A stretch of 64,000 bases of DNA. It comes from Acanthosepion lycidas (taxonomy: Eukaryota > Mollusca > Cephalopoda > Sepiida > Sepiidae). Shown here piece after piece: positions 1 through 11,159 of this stretch. The notes below the pieces were generated by a model. That model had not been told where the DNA came from. It saw nothing but the letters and a program-made list of their open reading frames with translations, and did not search any database. Made by a program: the position numbers and the translations under genes. The stretch lies in contig OZ010588.1 in the NCBI GenBank assembly GCA_963932145.1, positions 100,363,512 through 100,427,511 on the forward strand, written 5' to 3'. Numbering within the stretch: position 1 is the first letter of the stretch; each line of letters opens with the position of its first letter.

Positions 1-54
1 CGTTAAGTCACGAAAATAGGATTAAAAATCCATTTCTCTCACCGATCATCACCC

Positions 55-56
<2 letters not shown>

Positions 57-151
<95 letters not shown>
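57..151 (+). repeat. (TA)n(TG)n microsatellite
   Basis: About 26 TA then 21 TG repeats; the frame at 110-343 starts inside it and is not a gene. Confidence 0.95.
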
Positions 152-153
<2 letters not shown>

Positions 154-289
154 ATGTTTATGTTTTGCGGAGCATTCCTTTGACAATAACCTTTCCGTAA
201 TATTATACATGTGTGTGGTAGCAGGGAAGCAGGTGATGTTTTATTTTCTTACTTCAAACATTATTTGGAATAGACGCCCCATTTTTATG

Positions 290-425
290 TCAAAACATTA
301 TGTATTAGGCCTATCGGCTGACGCATTCGAGAAATCCCAATAAGAAAAAAAATACCTTCTCCGGCAAGGATCGAACATCCGACCTCCTTTTTAACAGCTA
401 CTACAGTTTGATCATGCGTTCTTAA
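290..425 (-). mobile_element. tRNA-like SINE, family 2
   Basis: Minus-strand B box GTTCGATCCTTGCCGGAGAA and an A-box-like ACGCATGATCAAACTG segment; the 3' flank has GACGCATTCGAGAAATCCCA, also seen at 20565. Precedes an opposite-strand copy at 495. Confidence 0.5.
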
Positions 426-494
426 CTGAAAAACGTGTTAATCATTGTTATATGCTTTCCTTAAAAAGGGAAAGTAGAAGCTTGCTTAACATTG

Positions 495-625
495 AGTACT
501 TCGTGGCTGAGTGGTGAAACACACTGGATCAAACGGTGATTTTTGCCTAAAAACTCGGGTTCGATTCCTGCTGGAGAACACGTTTTCCTTTATTTCGATT
601 TTCTGATTGCGTAGGCAGAGTGACG
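495..625 (+). mobile_element. tRNA-like SINE, family 2, opposite strand
   Basis: A box TGGCTGAGTGG (about 506) and B box GGGTTCGATTCCTGCTGGAG (about 557), then ACACGTTTTCC. Acceptor pairing is poor, so it is a SINE or tRNA relic. Confidence 0.5.
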
Positions 626-639
626 GAATATCTAGTTTA

Positions 640-1500
640 AAATAAGAAATGCTCGTCTATTTCAAATACGTTTCCACAACAATAACGTTAGAATCAATAA
701 AACATACGTATATCCATATGCGTCTGTTCATTTATCGGCCTGGCCTGTCTCATTGAAAAGCCATATAGGATCTTTTCTTTGACAGCTTCCAAGATCCATC
801 CTTACAATTTATGTTCCTCTCTACGGACAAATTGCATCGAAATTGGCCTGTAATTTTGTCATTGCTGATTCGTCCTTGCCAATGCCAGCATTTTTTTTTT
901 GTTTGGCTTCGTCATCAGATTTTTCACGACGGTAAAATCTTGTCCAATGTGTCTTACCAGAAACAAATGTTTCGAAATTGGATGGTTTTAATCTTATGTT
1001 TATGGAGGTTAGCTTTGAGTCGTTCGTTGAACCAAAACTTCTTTTCCTAGTTTTTTTTCGTGTGAGCTAAATACATGTTCTGCTTCGGTATTCTATCGTT
1101 TTTTCCTTTGCGGAACGCGTCCTGAACGAACTTAATGTGAACAGAAAATATGAACCATTTTACATAGTAAATAAAAAGCAAAAAAAATAAGGTACATATG
1201 CCATATGTTCCATCCTTAACTTAAACTGCAACCTTTGTTCTCTGATTCTCAGAAAATGCAGTGTACGTAATTTTCACTAATTATTTTAAATTACTCGAGC
1301 CACAAAGGCAATAACCTGAGCGGATAGAAGTTTTAATAATTCTATTTTTTTTTTTGTGGCCTATTTAGGCGCCAGAAAAGAAAGACACGATAGACGAAGG
1401 TAAGTTGAACAAGTTTATTGAAATAACAGATATATACAAAACAAGAGTGTCAGTAATAAGCAGACAGAATTGTCCGCCGGAAGATCAGGTTACACTGCGT
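640..1500. other. No gene seen
   Basis: AT-rich. A minus-strand frame near 820-1050 has some plausible residues but no recognised motif. Poly-T at 1347. Confidence 0.5.
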
Positions 1501-1511
1501 CTCGGCTGCCC

Positions 1512-1905
1512 AACGACTCTATATTTAACAGTCCCCCCACGAGGAATGTATGTGGCACAAGGCCGAGTTAAACGTGGGTTTCTCCTAGCCCGTAGGCTCG
1601 GCCAAAAATTTTAATTTCAACCCGCATAAGCGTGTTCGGGATCTGTCTACCTTCCCGGACGAAACTTTGCCCTTCGGCAAAGCCTCGTCCGGGTTCCTCT
1701 CTGGCAAACAGAGAGTTCGACAAAAGTGACACACAGTCAGAGGCTGCTCAGAGGCTTAAATGTGGCTTTCTCCGAGCCCGTAGGGTCGGCCAAAAATATT
1801 CCCTTTGAACCCGCATAAGTGGGTTCGGGATCTGTCTACCTCCCCGTACGAAAGCCTCGTCTGGGTTCCTCTCTGACAAAGAAGAGAGTTCGTAAGAAGT
1901 CGCAC
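1512..1905 (-). repeat. 200-bp dispersed repeat, tandem dimer
   Basis: Two minus-strand copies (about 1512-1715 and 1722-1905) share TGTCTACCTTCCCGGACGAA-type sequence, AGCCCGTAGGCTCGGCCAAA and TTCGGGATCTGTCTACC. Same unit as at 7985-8395, 40545 and 42262. Function unknown; possibly SINE-derived. Confidence 0.7.
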
Positions 1906-1934
1906 ACAGACAGAGACTGCTCAATGTCTCTACC

Positions 1935-2345
1935 CTAGGAAGTCTCGCAGTTACTATTTATGAGAAGAGGAAGAGTTCATTCTACTGTAGGAGGGTTTAC
2001 CACAACAGTTTTCTTTTAATATGCCATGGCTTTTCAGGGCATAGGCGATCATGCCTCTCCACCTCCCTCTATCCCTTGCAGTTCTCAACAAATTCCTTAC
2101 CACCTTCTCCAGACCATGTCTTGTAATCCACTTCCTTAAGTCCGCCAGGTATGTCACGCTTTGTTTTCCTTTGTCTCTCTTTCCCTCTATTCGACCCGTG
2201 AGTGTCACATTCTCCAGGCCCTCCTTCCTCATTATGTGTCTCAGAAACTTCAGCTGCTTCTTTCTGATGTTAAGCATAAGCCTTCATCTTGTTTGCAACC
2301 TCTCTAAGGCCTCATCGCTTACTCACATGCTCGGTAGGGACCCAC
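1935..2345 (-). mobile_element. RTE-like LINE 3' fragment
   Basis: An open minus-strand frame encodes MLNIRKKQLKFLRHIMRKEG, LENVTLTGRIEGKRDKGKQS, VTYLADLRKWITRHGLEKVV and WRGMIAYALKSHG. This is the best preserved tail of the RTE-like family here. Upstream (towards 2345) the frame breaks. Only the extreme C terminus is present. Confidence 0.65.
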
Positions 2346-2509
2346 TATATATCTCAATATGCAATAAACGTGAGCCTCTTAATAAAAGTGGACTGTGAAT
2401 ATCATTTTTAGGGAGAACAAGTGTGAAATCAATAAATGCCATTAATAAGCTTGGCAGGTGCCAAAATCTTTTTAAATATAAGTCTTTCTTCTGTTTTGTT
2501 TGTTTAATA

Positions 2510-2640
2510 TCATTTCACCCCGAACAAAGAAATAAAGACATTTAGACGCAAGATGTTACTAAATCTCAGAATAGGAGAGAAAAACGTCATTAAGGAGAAC
2601 GAACAATAATTTTGCAAGTGGTACTGAAAGAAATAGTGTG
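2510..2640 (-). mobile_element. Jockey/CR1-like LINE tail, very short
   Basis: ATTTCACCCCGAACAAAG and GACATTTAGACGCAAGATGT match the minus-strand tails of copies at 6830 and 56070. Weak. Confidence 0.35.
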
Positions 2641-2649
2641 ATTAATGTA

Positions 2650-3111
2650 TTACGTGTAATATTAGAGGAAACAAGACTTTCCTTTTGCAGTCTCAGGTGC
2701 GGTGGTCTAATAATCTAATGTACAGGAAGTTAGATCAAGTCTACAGGAATGTAGGAAGCCCATAGCTTAGATACAAAAACAAGCTGAAGAGCAACTTGTC
2801 AGCTCTCAATGTACCTCATAACACCATCGAGTGCTTAGCCTTGGAGCGGGTAGATTTGAGATCAACGTGTTTTATTGGACTCAGCAGTTTTCAATCTTCT
2901 AGTCTGAATCGTCTCCAAGAAGCGAAGGCAAGATCTAAAATCTCAGTCAATCCAACAGTGACCTCATCCTACAATCCTCGCTCATGCTCAAATATGCAGT
3001 CTACTTTGCAAATCACTAGCGGGTCTTAAGTGCCACTTAAGATTATCGCACAAAATTCACAACTGAATAAATTGGTTAAGTTCTCATACGTCGAAAACGA
3101 CAGAAGAGTCC

Positions 3112-3187
<76 letters not shown>

Positions 3188-4080
3188 GTGTAACAGCAAA
3201 ATTGCCCTAATTGTGTAAAAGAAAAAATTGTTAGATTAAGTTTGAACCGTTGTATCTTAGAAATGACTAAAGATATATTACTGGAATTCTCCGAGGTTTA
3301 TATAACTCTAGTGTTCTCTACTTTGAGCAATAACAATGTCTAATGACTCTCCAAGCTTAACAAAAGAATTGTGATGAAATCGATTATAAACAAAAATAAC
3401 ATTATTCATTATTAACTAACTATAGCTAAGGATCGGAAGTTGATAAAGGATTGAAATAACGGTCAAATATATAATTTATACCAGAATCATTTTCCAACTT
3501 ATTCAAGATAAACCTCACCTTCTATAAACTTCTAATTTCCTATCCTGGATTAACTTAAAGTCATTTCTCTCGTGTCAAACGTCTTATGGCCTGCATTAGA
3601 TATATTTCTAATTGATCTCATTAGTTCTAACTTGAAATGATGATCCAGTTTTCCTCTCAACGATTTCCTCTTGTTTTTAAAACTTATTCACTGTTCTCTT
3701 GATGTTTCTTGAATGAATTTTGAAGATGGAAACCAGTGTATGATAGTTAGTGCCATTACTGAAGGTCTGAATAATCTTTTTCCTCTCACCATTGCTCAGT
3801 TGCGAAGACAGTGGGGCTGGCCCAAAGCGATTCTAACCTGTTCTTTTTCTAGCTGAATAACACACATCGTTCTTCAGTGATTCTTACGATAAATGGTATC
3901 AAGATTGCTATTTTTTTTATCTGGAAACCTTGAAAAAATAAAGTCAATTAGTTTATTTTTTTTATTTATATTTTTTTTAGATGCTTAAGCTTTTCGTAGG
4001 ATGGATAATTATGGTGTTAAACCATTTGGACAATTTTCCTTTTACATCCGATATATATATCATATAAATACATTCTAATT
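2650..4080. other. No gene seen apart from (TA)n
   Basis: Unique-looking AT-rich sequence, with short T runs at 3911 and 3956. Confidence 0.5.
3112..3183 (+). repeat. (TA)n microsatellite
   Basis: Followed by CAGAGTGTAACAGCAAAATT, a mariner-like end also seen at 40395 (CCGGGTATAACGTCAAAATT). Confidence 0.9.
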
Positions 4081-4084
4081 TATT

Positions 4085-4345
4085 TTGATTTTAATCAACA
4101 GAGCCACTAAAAACAGTGGGTGTTTCGGAGTGCCAAAGAAACGTTATTAAGGAGAAAGAAAAAGAAAATAACAGAATTTAAAAGAACAAGAAAAAATTAA
4201 ATTTTCAAGATCAAATTTGACTGGGAAACCGGAAGACACTTCCACAAGCGAGAAATGAAGAAACATAGAACTTACGGTTACATGTAATCATTACAATTCC
4301 AAAATGATGAGACCTTACCGCCAATCTAGTACTGCGCTTAAATTT
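4085..4345 (-). mobile_element. Jockey/CR1-like LINE, 3' fragment, degraded
   Basis: The minus strand has TRLAVRSHHF, VTCNRKFYVSSFLACGSVFR and a tail resembling the other copies. Confidence 0.5.
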
Positions 4346-4541
4346 ATAATATCTATCTACCATAGATGAAGGTCCATCAGAACAATTACCTTACCTAGGA
4401 AAAATGGGTCTGTTAGATGCGCATAATAAAAACGGTGTCTTCAATGATTTACAATGAGGTACGCCTTGAAAAACACCAAAATGTTTGTCAATTATCCTTG
4501 ATCTGGAATTAATGCTAACAGAATAAGGCTATAATATGTAT

Positions 4542-4542
<1 letters not shown>

Positions 4543-4614
<72 letters not shown>

Positions 4615-4658
4615 AATAAAAAGAAAGAACAGTAAGATATATAATCCGGTGTTCTTAT

Positions 4659-4742
<84 letters not shown>
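4543..4742 (+). repeat. (TA)n and (TA)n(TG)n microsatellites
   Basis: Two tracts (4543-4611, 4662-4742) around a dispersed-repeat segment. Confidence 0.9.
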
Positions 4743-4744
<2 letters not shown>

Positions 4745-4925
4745 AAATTTACAGAGCATAAATATTATAAATTAACTAATTTAAAATATGGTTTCTTCGC
4801 TACACAGGAATTACCATGTTTCAAAAACCGACGCTAAAATCTTCAAATTTAATTATATAATTAAATTAAAATCATTACTTCTGTTTCATCTTCAAGCGAA
4901 TATTATTATATGTATTATTTATGTT
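4610..4925 (+). repeat. About 300-bp dispersed repeat, copy 1
   Basis: GAAAGAACAGTAAGATATAT and AATCCGGTGTTCTTATTGA, then a (TA)n(TG)n tract, TTTACAGAGCATAAATATTA, TTTCTTCGCTACACAGGAAT and CATCTTCAAGCGAAT. Inverted relative at 24350-24605. Confidence 0.65.
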
Positions 4926-5116
4926 TTTACGGAATAAAACTCTTAGAAAATGAGAAAGACATTTATTTTCAAAGGTCAGGAAAAGGGTCTTAATTACTTA
5001 TAAAATAAACTAATTGTATGGTAATGGTATTATTAGCTGTTTCCCTCAAAGGAAACAGTTTGCCTTCATTGACCAAGCTCCAAATACAACATTCAGTTGA
5101 AATTTATCAAATCTTA

Positions 5117-5306
5117 TTTTGAGCCCTGAGTTCCCGAAGAATTTTAACCCATTTGCCTGACCTCCTGAGACAAAATTCGCAAATAATTGCTATGTAATGT
5201 TTTGCGGTAGATATAAAAAATAGTTACAAGTGTTTACCCACCGTTCAACCGGTAACTGGGCATTAAATTATTTTTTCACCGGTAAAACTATGGCCAGGGT
5301 TCAAAA
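5117..5306. mobile_element. About 190-bp MITE with 12-bp ends, copy 1
   Basis: Ends TTTTGAGCCCTG and CAGGGTTCAAAA are inverted. The interior has GTTTACCCACCGTTCAACCG and ACCGGTAAAAC. Paralogue at 6094-6288. Confidence 0.65.
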
Positions 5307-5329
5307 ACTTAAAGATAAACAATGCAAAA

Positions 5330-5432
5330 CCTACTTGTTGAGCTTGAGCGCCTAAATCCTAATCGGACATGTCACATAGAGAAGAGAAATATCCATGATA
5401 TGGCAACACTTTTAACACATCGGGAAATGTTT
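5330..5432 (+). repeat. Duplicated RTE tail
   Basis: GCGCCTAAATCCTAATCGGA, GAAATATCCATGATATGGCA and CACATCGG match 5988-6066, where the RTE copy ends. With the MITEs at 5117 and 6094 it forms a direct duplication of MITE plus RTE tail. Confidence 0.6.
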
Positions 5433-5439
5433 TAACAGA

Positions 5440-6062
5440 AGACTGAAAATGCGACACCGAGATCCGAATACGTACCGGGATGATCAAAGATGGATTTCAA
5501 AAGCTAAGCCGAGTATTAAGGAACAGAAAAAATTCGTTAGAAACAAAGAAAATAATAATGAATTGTTCCGTGATACCAGTCCTCATTTATACCAGTCCTC
5601 ATTTATACCAGTGAATGGTGGGCAATCTCCTTAAAGATGAAGAAGAGACTTGAACCCTCACAAATGTGGTTCTACAGAATTATACTGTGGATAACATGGA
5701 CCGATCATATGAGCAAGGTCGAAGTATTAAAGAAAAAAAGAAGCCAAAAGGAAATTTATACTTAACATCAAAAAGAGACAGTTAAATTTTCTCGTGGACA
5801 TAATAAGAAAAGGGGGTTTGGAAAATCTAATACTCACATCAAAGATTGAAGGCAAAGCGGTACAGAGGAAAACAACGATAACATACTTGGTGTGTTCAAG
5901 TAAATGGATGTCGGAACAAGTTTTAGGCGAAATAACAAAAAGACAAAAAATTATTAAGACCTACGAAGGACAGGAAAATGTGGAGAGCCATGAGCGCCTC
6001 GATCCTAAACGACCGTGTCACATAAAGAAGAGATATATCCGTGATAAGGCAACACCTTAACA
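5440..6062 (+). mobile_element. RTE-like LINE 3' fragment
   Basis: Degraded TSEWWAISLKMKKRLE, MWFYRIILWITWTDHMSKVE, NKRQLNFLVDIIRKGGLENL-like, LTSKIEGKA and SKWMSEQVLGEITKRQK, and ESHERLDPKRPCHIKKR at the end. Its last 80 bp recur at 5345-5425, so the locus is partly duplicated. Confidence 0.62.
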
Positions 6063-6093
6063 CATCGGAAAGAAAGAAAAGAATATATTATCC

Positions 6094-6288
6094 CTTTGAG
6101 CCCTGCGTTCCTGAACATTTTTAACCCTTCTGCTTGAGTTCCTGGGTCAAAATACGCAAATAATTCGTATGTAATGTTTCACGGTAGATATAAAAAATAG
6201 TTACAAGTGTTTACCCACCGTTCAACCAGTGGCTGGGCATTACGTCATTTTTCTCTACCACCGGTAAACCGGTGGTCAGAGCTCAAAG
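6094..6288. mobile_element. About 195-bp MITE with 12-bp ends, copy 2
   Basis: Ends CTTTGAGCCCTG and CAGAGCTCAAAG, flanked by TTATCC and TGTTAA. Interior CACCGGTAAACCGGTGGTC can form a sub-terminal hairpin. Confidence 0.65.
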
Positions 6289-6829
6289 TGTTAAAACAAC
6301 TTTTCAGGAAAACAAGTTTCTCAAGTCCAGTCGCTATTATTGATCTTTCCTGTATTGACAGGGATTTCTTACCGAAAACTTCTATTTGAATTAGTTTGGA
6401 AATCTTGATAATAGCCTTATTTTCTCCTCGTGTTACATTGGCTATCCATTTTAGTTGTTGCTGCTGTTGGTATTCCCCAACTGGTGTGTTTTTTTTGTTG
6501 TTTTTTGTTTGTTTTTCTTCTCTTATTTCTTACAGGTGTCTTTTAGTGAATCGGTAGAACTAGCATTCAAAGAAAAAGGATGTTTACCTAGACTCTCAAG
6601 TTTCACTCGCTCAAATTCTCCTTTCACCATTGATCTTAGGAAGCGGTTGTATACAACCGACAATTTAAATGTTTCTGAACGGGTTTGGCGACTCTATTTA
6701 AAAAGATGACTTCAGTTTTCAGGTTGATTTCTTTCTTTCTTTTTTTACAATTTGTGGCGCAGGGTGAAAGTTCATTCTGACGCAGCCTATTTTATGTTAA
6801 TGAATAATATAAATGACTATTAAAAATTT

Positions 6830-7125
6830 ATTTTAATTGGAATCACCCCAAGTAAGGCATTAATGGCACTAAGACGCAAGGTGTTATAGGGTGTGGTAGA
6901 ATTAGGAACAGAAACATTAATGTCGAGCAGAAAGAAAAGATAGCTGAGCAATAAATAATGATTGACATTGCATTTAAATTTTTACAGATAAAAGTTGACT
7001 GGCAAGCATGTTCCACAAGTAAGCAGTGTGAGAGAAGTAACTGTTGGCATAAAAGTTACGATAACATCTAGAAAGCTCAACTGTAAATTGATGGGATCTC
7101 TTTGCCAGAATAGAACTGCGCTTAA
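6830..7125 (-). mobile_element. Jockey/CR1-like LINE, 3' fragment
   Basis: Minus-strand residues LDVIVTFMPTVTSLTLLTCG, KFKCNVNHYLLLSYLFF, and RLSAINALLGVIPI correspond to the last 80-100 residues and tail of the family. Confidence 0.55.
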
Positions 7126-7439
7126 TTTTAAAAACTCTTTTTACTAAAAGATTTGATTATTAAAGACAGCTAAATTAAGAAAGATATCGTCACTAGTGAC
7201 GAATTAATTGTATCATTATAGATAATACACGACTATATTATTAATTATATTTATCATATAAATATTTTATCATGGTTATTTTTTCTCTATAGGAAAGCAT
7301 TAACATCACATGGAAGGGATTTTCAATGTTCAGAAATTAATGGAAAGATTACTATTATAATGCATTTATTCTATAATATATGTTACGCCCGACAATTTTT
7401 CTCACTAGAATCTACCTTAAAATTTTATATAAGTTTATC

Positions 7440-7880
7440 ATTTGAATATTTCTTCCACCTCAGATTTGGTCCTTCTCCTATCTGTTTAGACATTCTTGAA
7501 AAAATTCAAAGAATCTGCAATGTTATCGGTCCTAACCGTGCATCTCGACTTCAGTTACCAACCCAATGGAGAAACGTATCTTTCCTGTGTCTTTTCTATA
7601 AGCTTGGCCTGACAGTTTCACTGACGAATCGTCTAGATATGACCGTAAGTTCTATGGTAATAGCTTCTTCTCGTGTATTTTTTGCCTCTGAAACACTCTT
7701 CCGGATACCTGCTTCAATTCATGTCAATTACAATCTTCAAAAATTTAAATGCAATAGCAATCTTCATCTTCTCTCTCCGAGAATCCTATTCTTTTATTGT
7801 TCTCTATCTGTTTCTTTAACTCTAGGTAACCTCTTGCGTATTTGTGGCTTACATCCATTGCTTACGGGGAAATGATAAAA
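7440..7880 (+). mobile_element. Jockey/CR1-like LINE, 3' fragment
   Basis: The plus strand encodes LDILEKIQRICNVIGPNRAS, then a degraded SLCLFYK, FFASETLFRIPAS and NYNLQKFKCNSNLHLL. This is the same C-terminal region as the 50.7-kb copy, but more diverged. An open frame of 171 codons (7360-7875) covers it. Confidence 0.68.
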
Positions 7881-7984
7881 ACAAATTATAAAGCGGGCTA
7901 TTATATATGTTGTGGAGTAGCTGAACACCCCTACAAAATGGACCGGTCTAAGACTATTTAAACAGCACTCTCTTTAACGATTAC

Positions 7985-8387
7985 ATTTAACTCAGCTTTT
8001 CGACACTGCCTACGGAAGGAGAGGAACCAAGATGAGGCTATGTCAAATAGCAGAGTCTTGTCTGGGAGGTAGACAGCTACCGGACCCCATGTATACGGGG
8101 TTTACGGGTAATTTTTGTCCGAGCCTACGGACTCGGAAGACACCACGTTAAAAACTGGCCTTGTGCCACATCCCGCTTCGTGAGGAGGCCTCAGGTAAAT
8201 ACCGAGAAGTTAACGATTACAGTTAATTCTGCTTGTCGACTCTCTGCCTCCCGATGGCGAGGAACCCAGATATGTCGAAAGTTAGAGTGTCCTCTGGGGA
8301 GGCAGACAGCTACCCGACCCCGTGTATACGAGTTTTACGGGCAATTTTTGCTCTAGCCTACGGTCTCGGAAACCTTAAAAACTGGCC

Positions 8388-8395
<8 letters not shown>
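7985..8395 (+). repeat. 200-bp dispersed repeat, tandem dimer
   Basis: Two plus-strand copies share GAGGAACC, GAGGCAGACAGCTACC, GACCCCGTGTATACG, GGGCAATTTTTG, and AAAAACTGGCCTTGTG. A mirror arrangement to the minus-strand dimer at 1.5-1.9 kb. Confidence 0.7.

Positions 8396-8430
<35 letters not shown>
8393..8430 (+). repeat. (TG)n microsatellite
   Basis: Joins the 200-bp repeat dimer to the SINE at 8445. Confidence 0.9.
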
Positions 8431-8431
<1 letters not shown>

Positions 8432-8444
8432 ATATGTGTTTGTG

Positions 8445-8650
8445 TGTGGGGGGAGGCGCGATCTAACCATGAGACCCGGGTTCGAATCCCACCATAGGCG
8501 ATTTGCCAGGAAGGAGATTTTTTGATGTTATAGGACTTGAGAGCTCGAGTCCATCGCGCGGCACTTTGGAATGTGCATGAAAACCATACCACAGTTTGAC
8601 CCAAGCCTTGTGAGTGAAATTGGGTAGACGGAACCTTTGGGGACCGTCGA
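8445..8650 (+). mobile_element. Cephalopod-type SINE, diverged
   Basis: B box ACCCGGGTTCGAATCCCACC (about 8475), then ACCATACCACAGTTTGACCC and CTTGTGAGTGAAATTGGGTA with GACGGAACC. The last motif resembles the GTGAGTGGATTTGGTAGACGG body of abundant octopus SINEs as I recall it. A main reason for the taxon guess. Confidence 0.55.
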
Positions 8651-8917
8651 TAACTGTGCTAGTATAAAATCACAATTCATCGTGGCCATGGGCTTGAACG
8701 TGTTGGCCTTGTTCAAATTGTTGATCACACTAGATAACACTCTTTTTCAGAGAAACTGTAGATAAGGTCTACTCTGTATAGTTGCAATATAAAACACAGG
8801 TAGGCTCTGTGTGTGTTGAATAAAAACAAATACCCTTGATCAAACGTCTGGAATAGAGATTCTCTAGCCGCCCTATTAGACAGGCGTCCTCGAATACGAG
8901 TAGTCAGCTATATTATA

Positions 8918-8919
<2 letters not shown>

Positions 8920-8970
<51 letters not shown>
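8920..8970 (+). repeat. (TA)n microsatellite
   Basis: Simple tract; a second one is at 9433-9488. Confidence 0.9.
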
Positions 8971-8973
<3 letters not shown>

Positions 8974-9059
8974 GGATAGGCTTTTATAAATTTTTTTCCA
9001 AATGCATGTGATTTTTTTTATCATATTTTCATCCTGTCTAAATATCTGCGAAATCTTCT

Positions 9060-9190
9060 TAAAGAAACATTTGCTCCCTTCGGCAAGAACCGAACTTGCA
9101 CACTTCAAAACAGTTCCTTCGTGACCACGCGGTAAGGCGCGCTGGGCTAAACGGAGGCTTACTTTGCCCTACAGATTGCAGATTTTCTTT
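9060..9190 (-). mobile_element. tRNA-like SINE relic, family 2
   Basis: Minus strand GCGCGCCTTACCGCGTGGTC and CAAGTTCGGTTCTTGCCGAA form A- and B-box-like parts; adjoining GCTTACTTTGCCCTACAGA recurs at 20765. Confidence 0.45.
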
Positions 9191-9427
9191 AATAAGATTT
9201 TCGAATATTAAGTTCGATAGATGAAATTATATAAATATCAAATTTAATAAATACACGGAACGCCCACTCAAATACGCGCGTGTGTGTATATACTATTTCT
9301 CTGTATGTCTTGAAAGTTTTGTCACCCTTATCTCTTTTCCAAAGTGTAGAATCACATGTAAGCTGTCAGAAATAGTATATGTTACATAGCGCTACAAGAC
9401 ATTCGGACCAACATGTATATTAATATA

Positions 9428-9492
<65 letters not shown>

Positions 9493-9640
9493 TATAAATC
9501 TAACTTGTTTTTTTTTTATTCTTCAGGTAAGTGGACAATTTATCTGCAAATCTATTGTTGAAACCAGTTGATTGGATCACCAGTTCAAGGTAAGTTTCCG
9601 AAATTTTACTTATACGTTTGGTGCGGCAGGTCATCTGCTG

Positions 9641-9926
9641 CAAGAAGAAGAAGAAGAAGAAGAAGAAGAAGAAGAAGAAGAAAAAGAAGAAGAAAAGCTG
9701 AGTGCACGAAGAAGAGCCAATTGGAGAAAGAGGATGAGGAAGAAGAAAATGAAGAAGAGGAAGAAAAGCTGATTGCACGAAGAAGAGCCAATTGGAGGAG
9801 TAGGAGGAAGAAGAAAATGAAGAAGAGGAGGAAGAAAAGCTGACTGCCCGAAGAAGAGCCAGTTGGAGAAGGAGGAGGAGGAAAGAAGAAGAAGAAGAAG
9901 AAGAAGAAGAAGAAGAAGAAGAAGGA
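9641..9926 (+). repeat. 285-bp polypurine (GAA)n/(GGA)n block
   Basis: Almost pure purine on the plus strand, with GAA runs at both ends. Three imperfect copies of CGAAGAAGAGCCAATTGGAG, 65-70 bp apart, lie inside (9706, 9777 and 9848). Overlapping frames in every register are low complexity. Confidence 0.85.
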
Positions 9927-10254
9927 TCATATGTTGATAACTTTTTTGAATTCAGAAAATGTGTTGCCTAAGGATCGGAGAAAAGAGAATCACTCAGTTT
10001 AAATAGATTCTGCCTTTTGCCAGCCATGAAACTCCTTAATCAGCAGAGAAGCTAATATGGCTTACCAGTTTTCTCGTGGTGCAGGTATATGAATTTAAAT
10101 CTTGCAAAAACTCCCCATTCAGCGCTGTACAGAAATGGAGATGAATCCATATATAAAATTAATAATAGATAAATAGATTATGACAATCAGAAACCCCTTA
10201 GAAATTTCCAATCTGATAATTTCGGAGTAGAAAACTTTCACATATATAAAAAAA

Positions 10255-10440
10255 AATGGCTGTTGTTATAGATTAACGGTTATCAGCGTCGGAATAATTG
10301 AATCGGAGAGACGGGTTCAAATTCTAGTCGTGGCTGTGTATGTTCACTTTCACACGTACACTGTTAGGAAAGGTCTCATTACATCTACAGGTTAAATAGC
10401 AAATAAATTGAGCACTTTAAACACGGTTGGCAACTGTTTT
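10255..10440 (+). mobile_element. SINE relic
   Basis: B-box-like GACGGGTTCAAATTCTAGTC at about 10313 after an A-box-like TTAACGGTTATCAGCG; 3' part ends near ACGGTTGGCAACTG. Diverged. Confidence 0.35.
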
Positions 10441-10521
10441 GAGAAGATCAGTTCTGAATACAAATCCGTTTGTGCTGGAAACTCTACCCAAATGCTCAAA
10501 CAGTGTATCTAATCTCAACAA

Positions 10522-10885
10522 GCTGTCCTGGTTATGACGATAAACTACATCTGCGTCCTGGGTAAAACGATAAACTGCATCCGACAGAAAGACCTTTGAT
10601 CAGAAGTTTTAGAGAAGTCTTAATTGCTGGTGTTCCCAGGTGCCCCCTGGTAGTAGCACTTGTCAGGGTCCTAGCTATGGACAAATAGTTACTCTCCTAA
10701 AAGGGGTCACAACACTATGAACGTATAAAAATAGGTTTTAATACCAGCAATAATTTATTGGAAAACATTTTACCAGCAATATATTGTGAAAAAAAATATT
10801 ACCAGTAATAAAAATCCTGTCGGCATTAAATAATCCATTGAGGAGTTGATATGCCGTAAAACAAACCAAACCAAAGCAAACTGAT
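10522..10885 (+). repeat. About 350-bp dispersed repeat with A-rich tail
   Basis: Starts CCTGGTTATGACGATAAACT with the opening partly duplicated, then GGGTCCTAGCTATGGACAAA, AAAAATAGGTTTTAATACCA, AGCAATAAAAATCCTGTCGG and an (AAAC)-rich tail after GATATGCCGTAAAACAAACC. The tail suggests a SINE-like retroposon; no tRNA boxes found. Confidence 0.65.
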
Positions 10886-11159
10886 CTCGACAAGTGAATA
10901 ATATTGGATAAACAACTAATTACTTATGTTTTAATATTATATCTAATCGGTTAGATAAGGTCAAATTAGCAGCTGCAATTTGTTGTTAATTGGGGCAAGA
11001 AATGGTTATTTACTTTTACCGACTCCAAATCGAAACTGCTCGTCGAAATTAATCATCTGAGAGTCCACTTTCTGCCTCCCATCAGTATGGCTGATGCTAA
11101 CCCCAAGGGGAGTGATTCATTGTGCCTTCGCGAACGAATGTTCTCTACAGACATGAAGG

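Noticed and set aside
9500-9930. Overlapping frames in the GAA block
   Set aside because: Low-complexity products in several registers on both strands.
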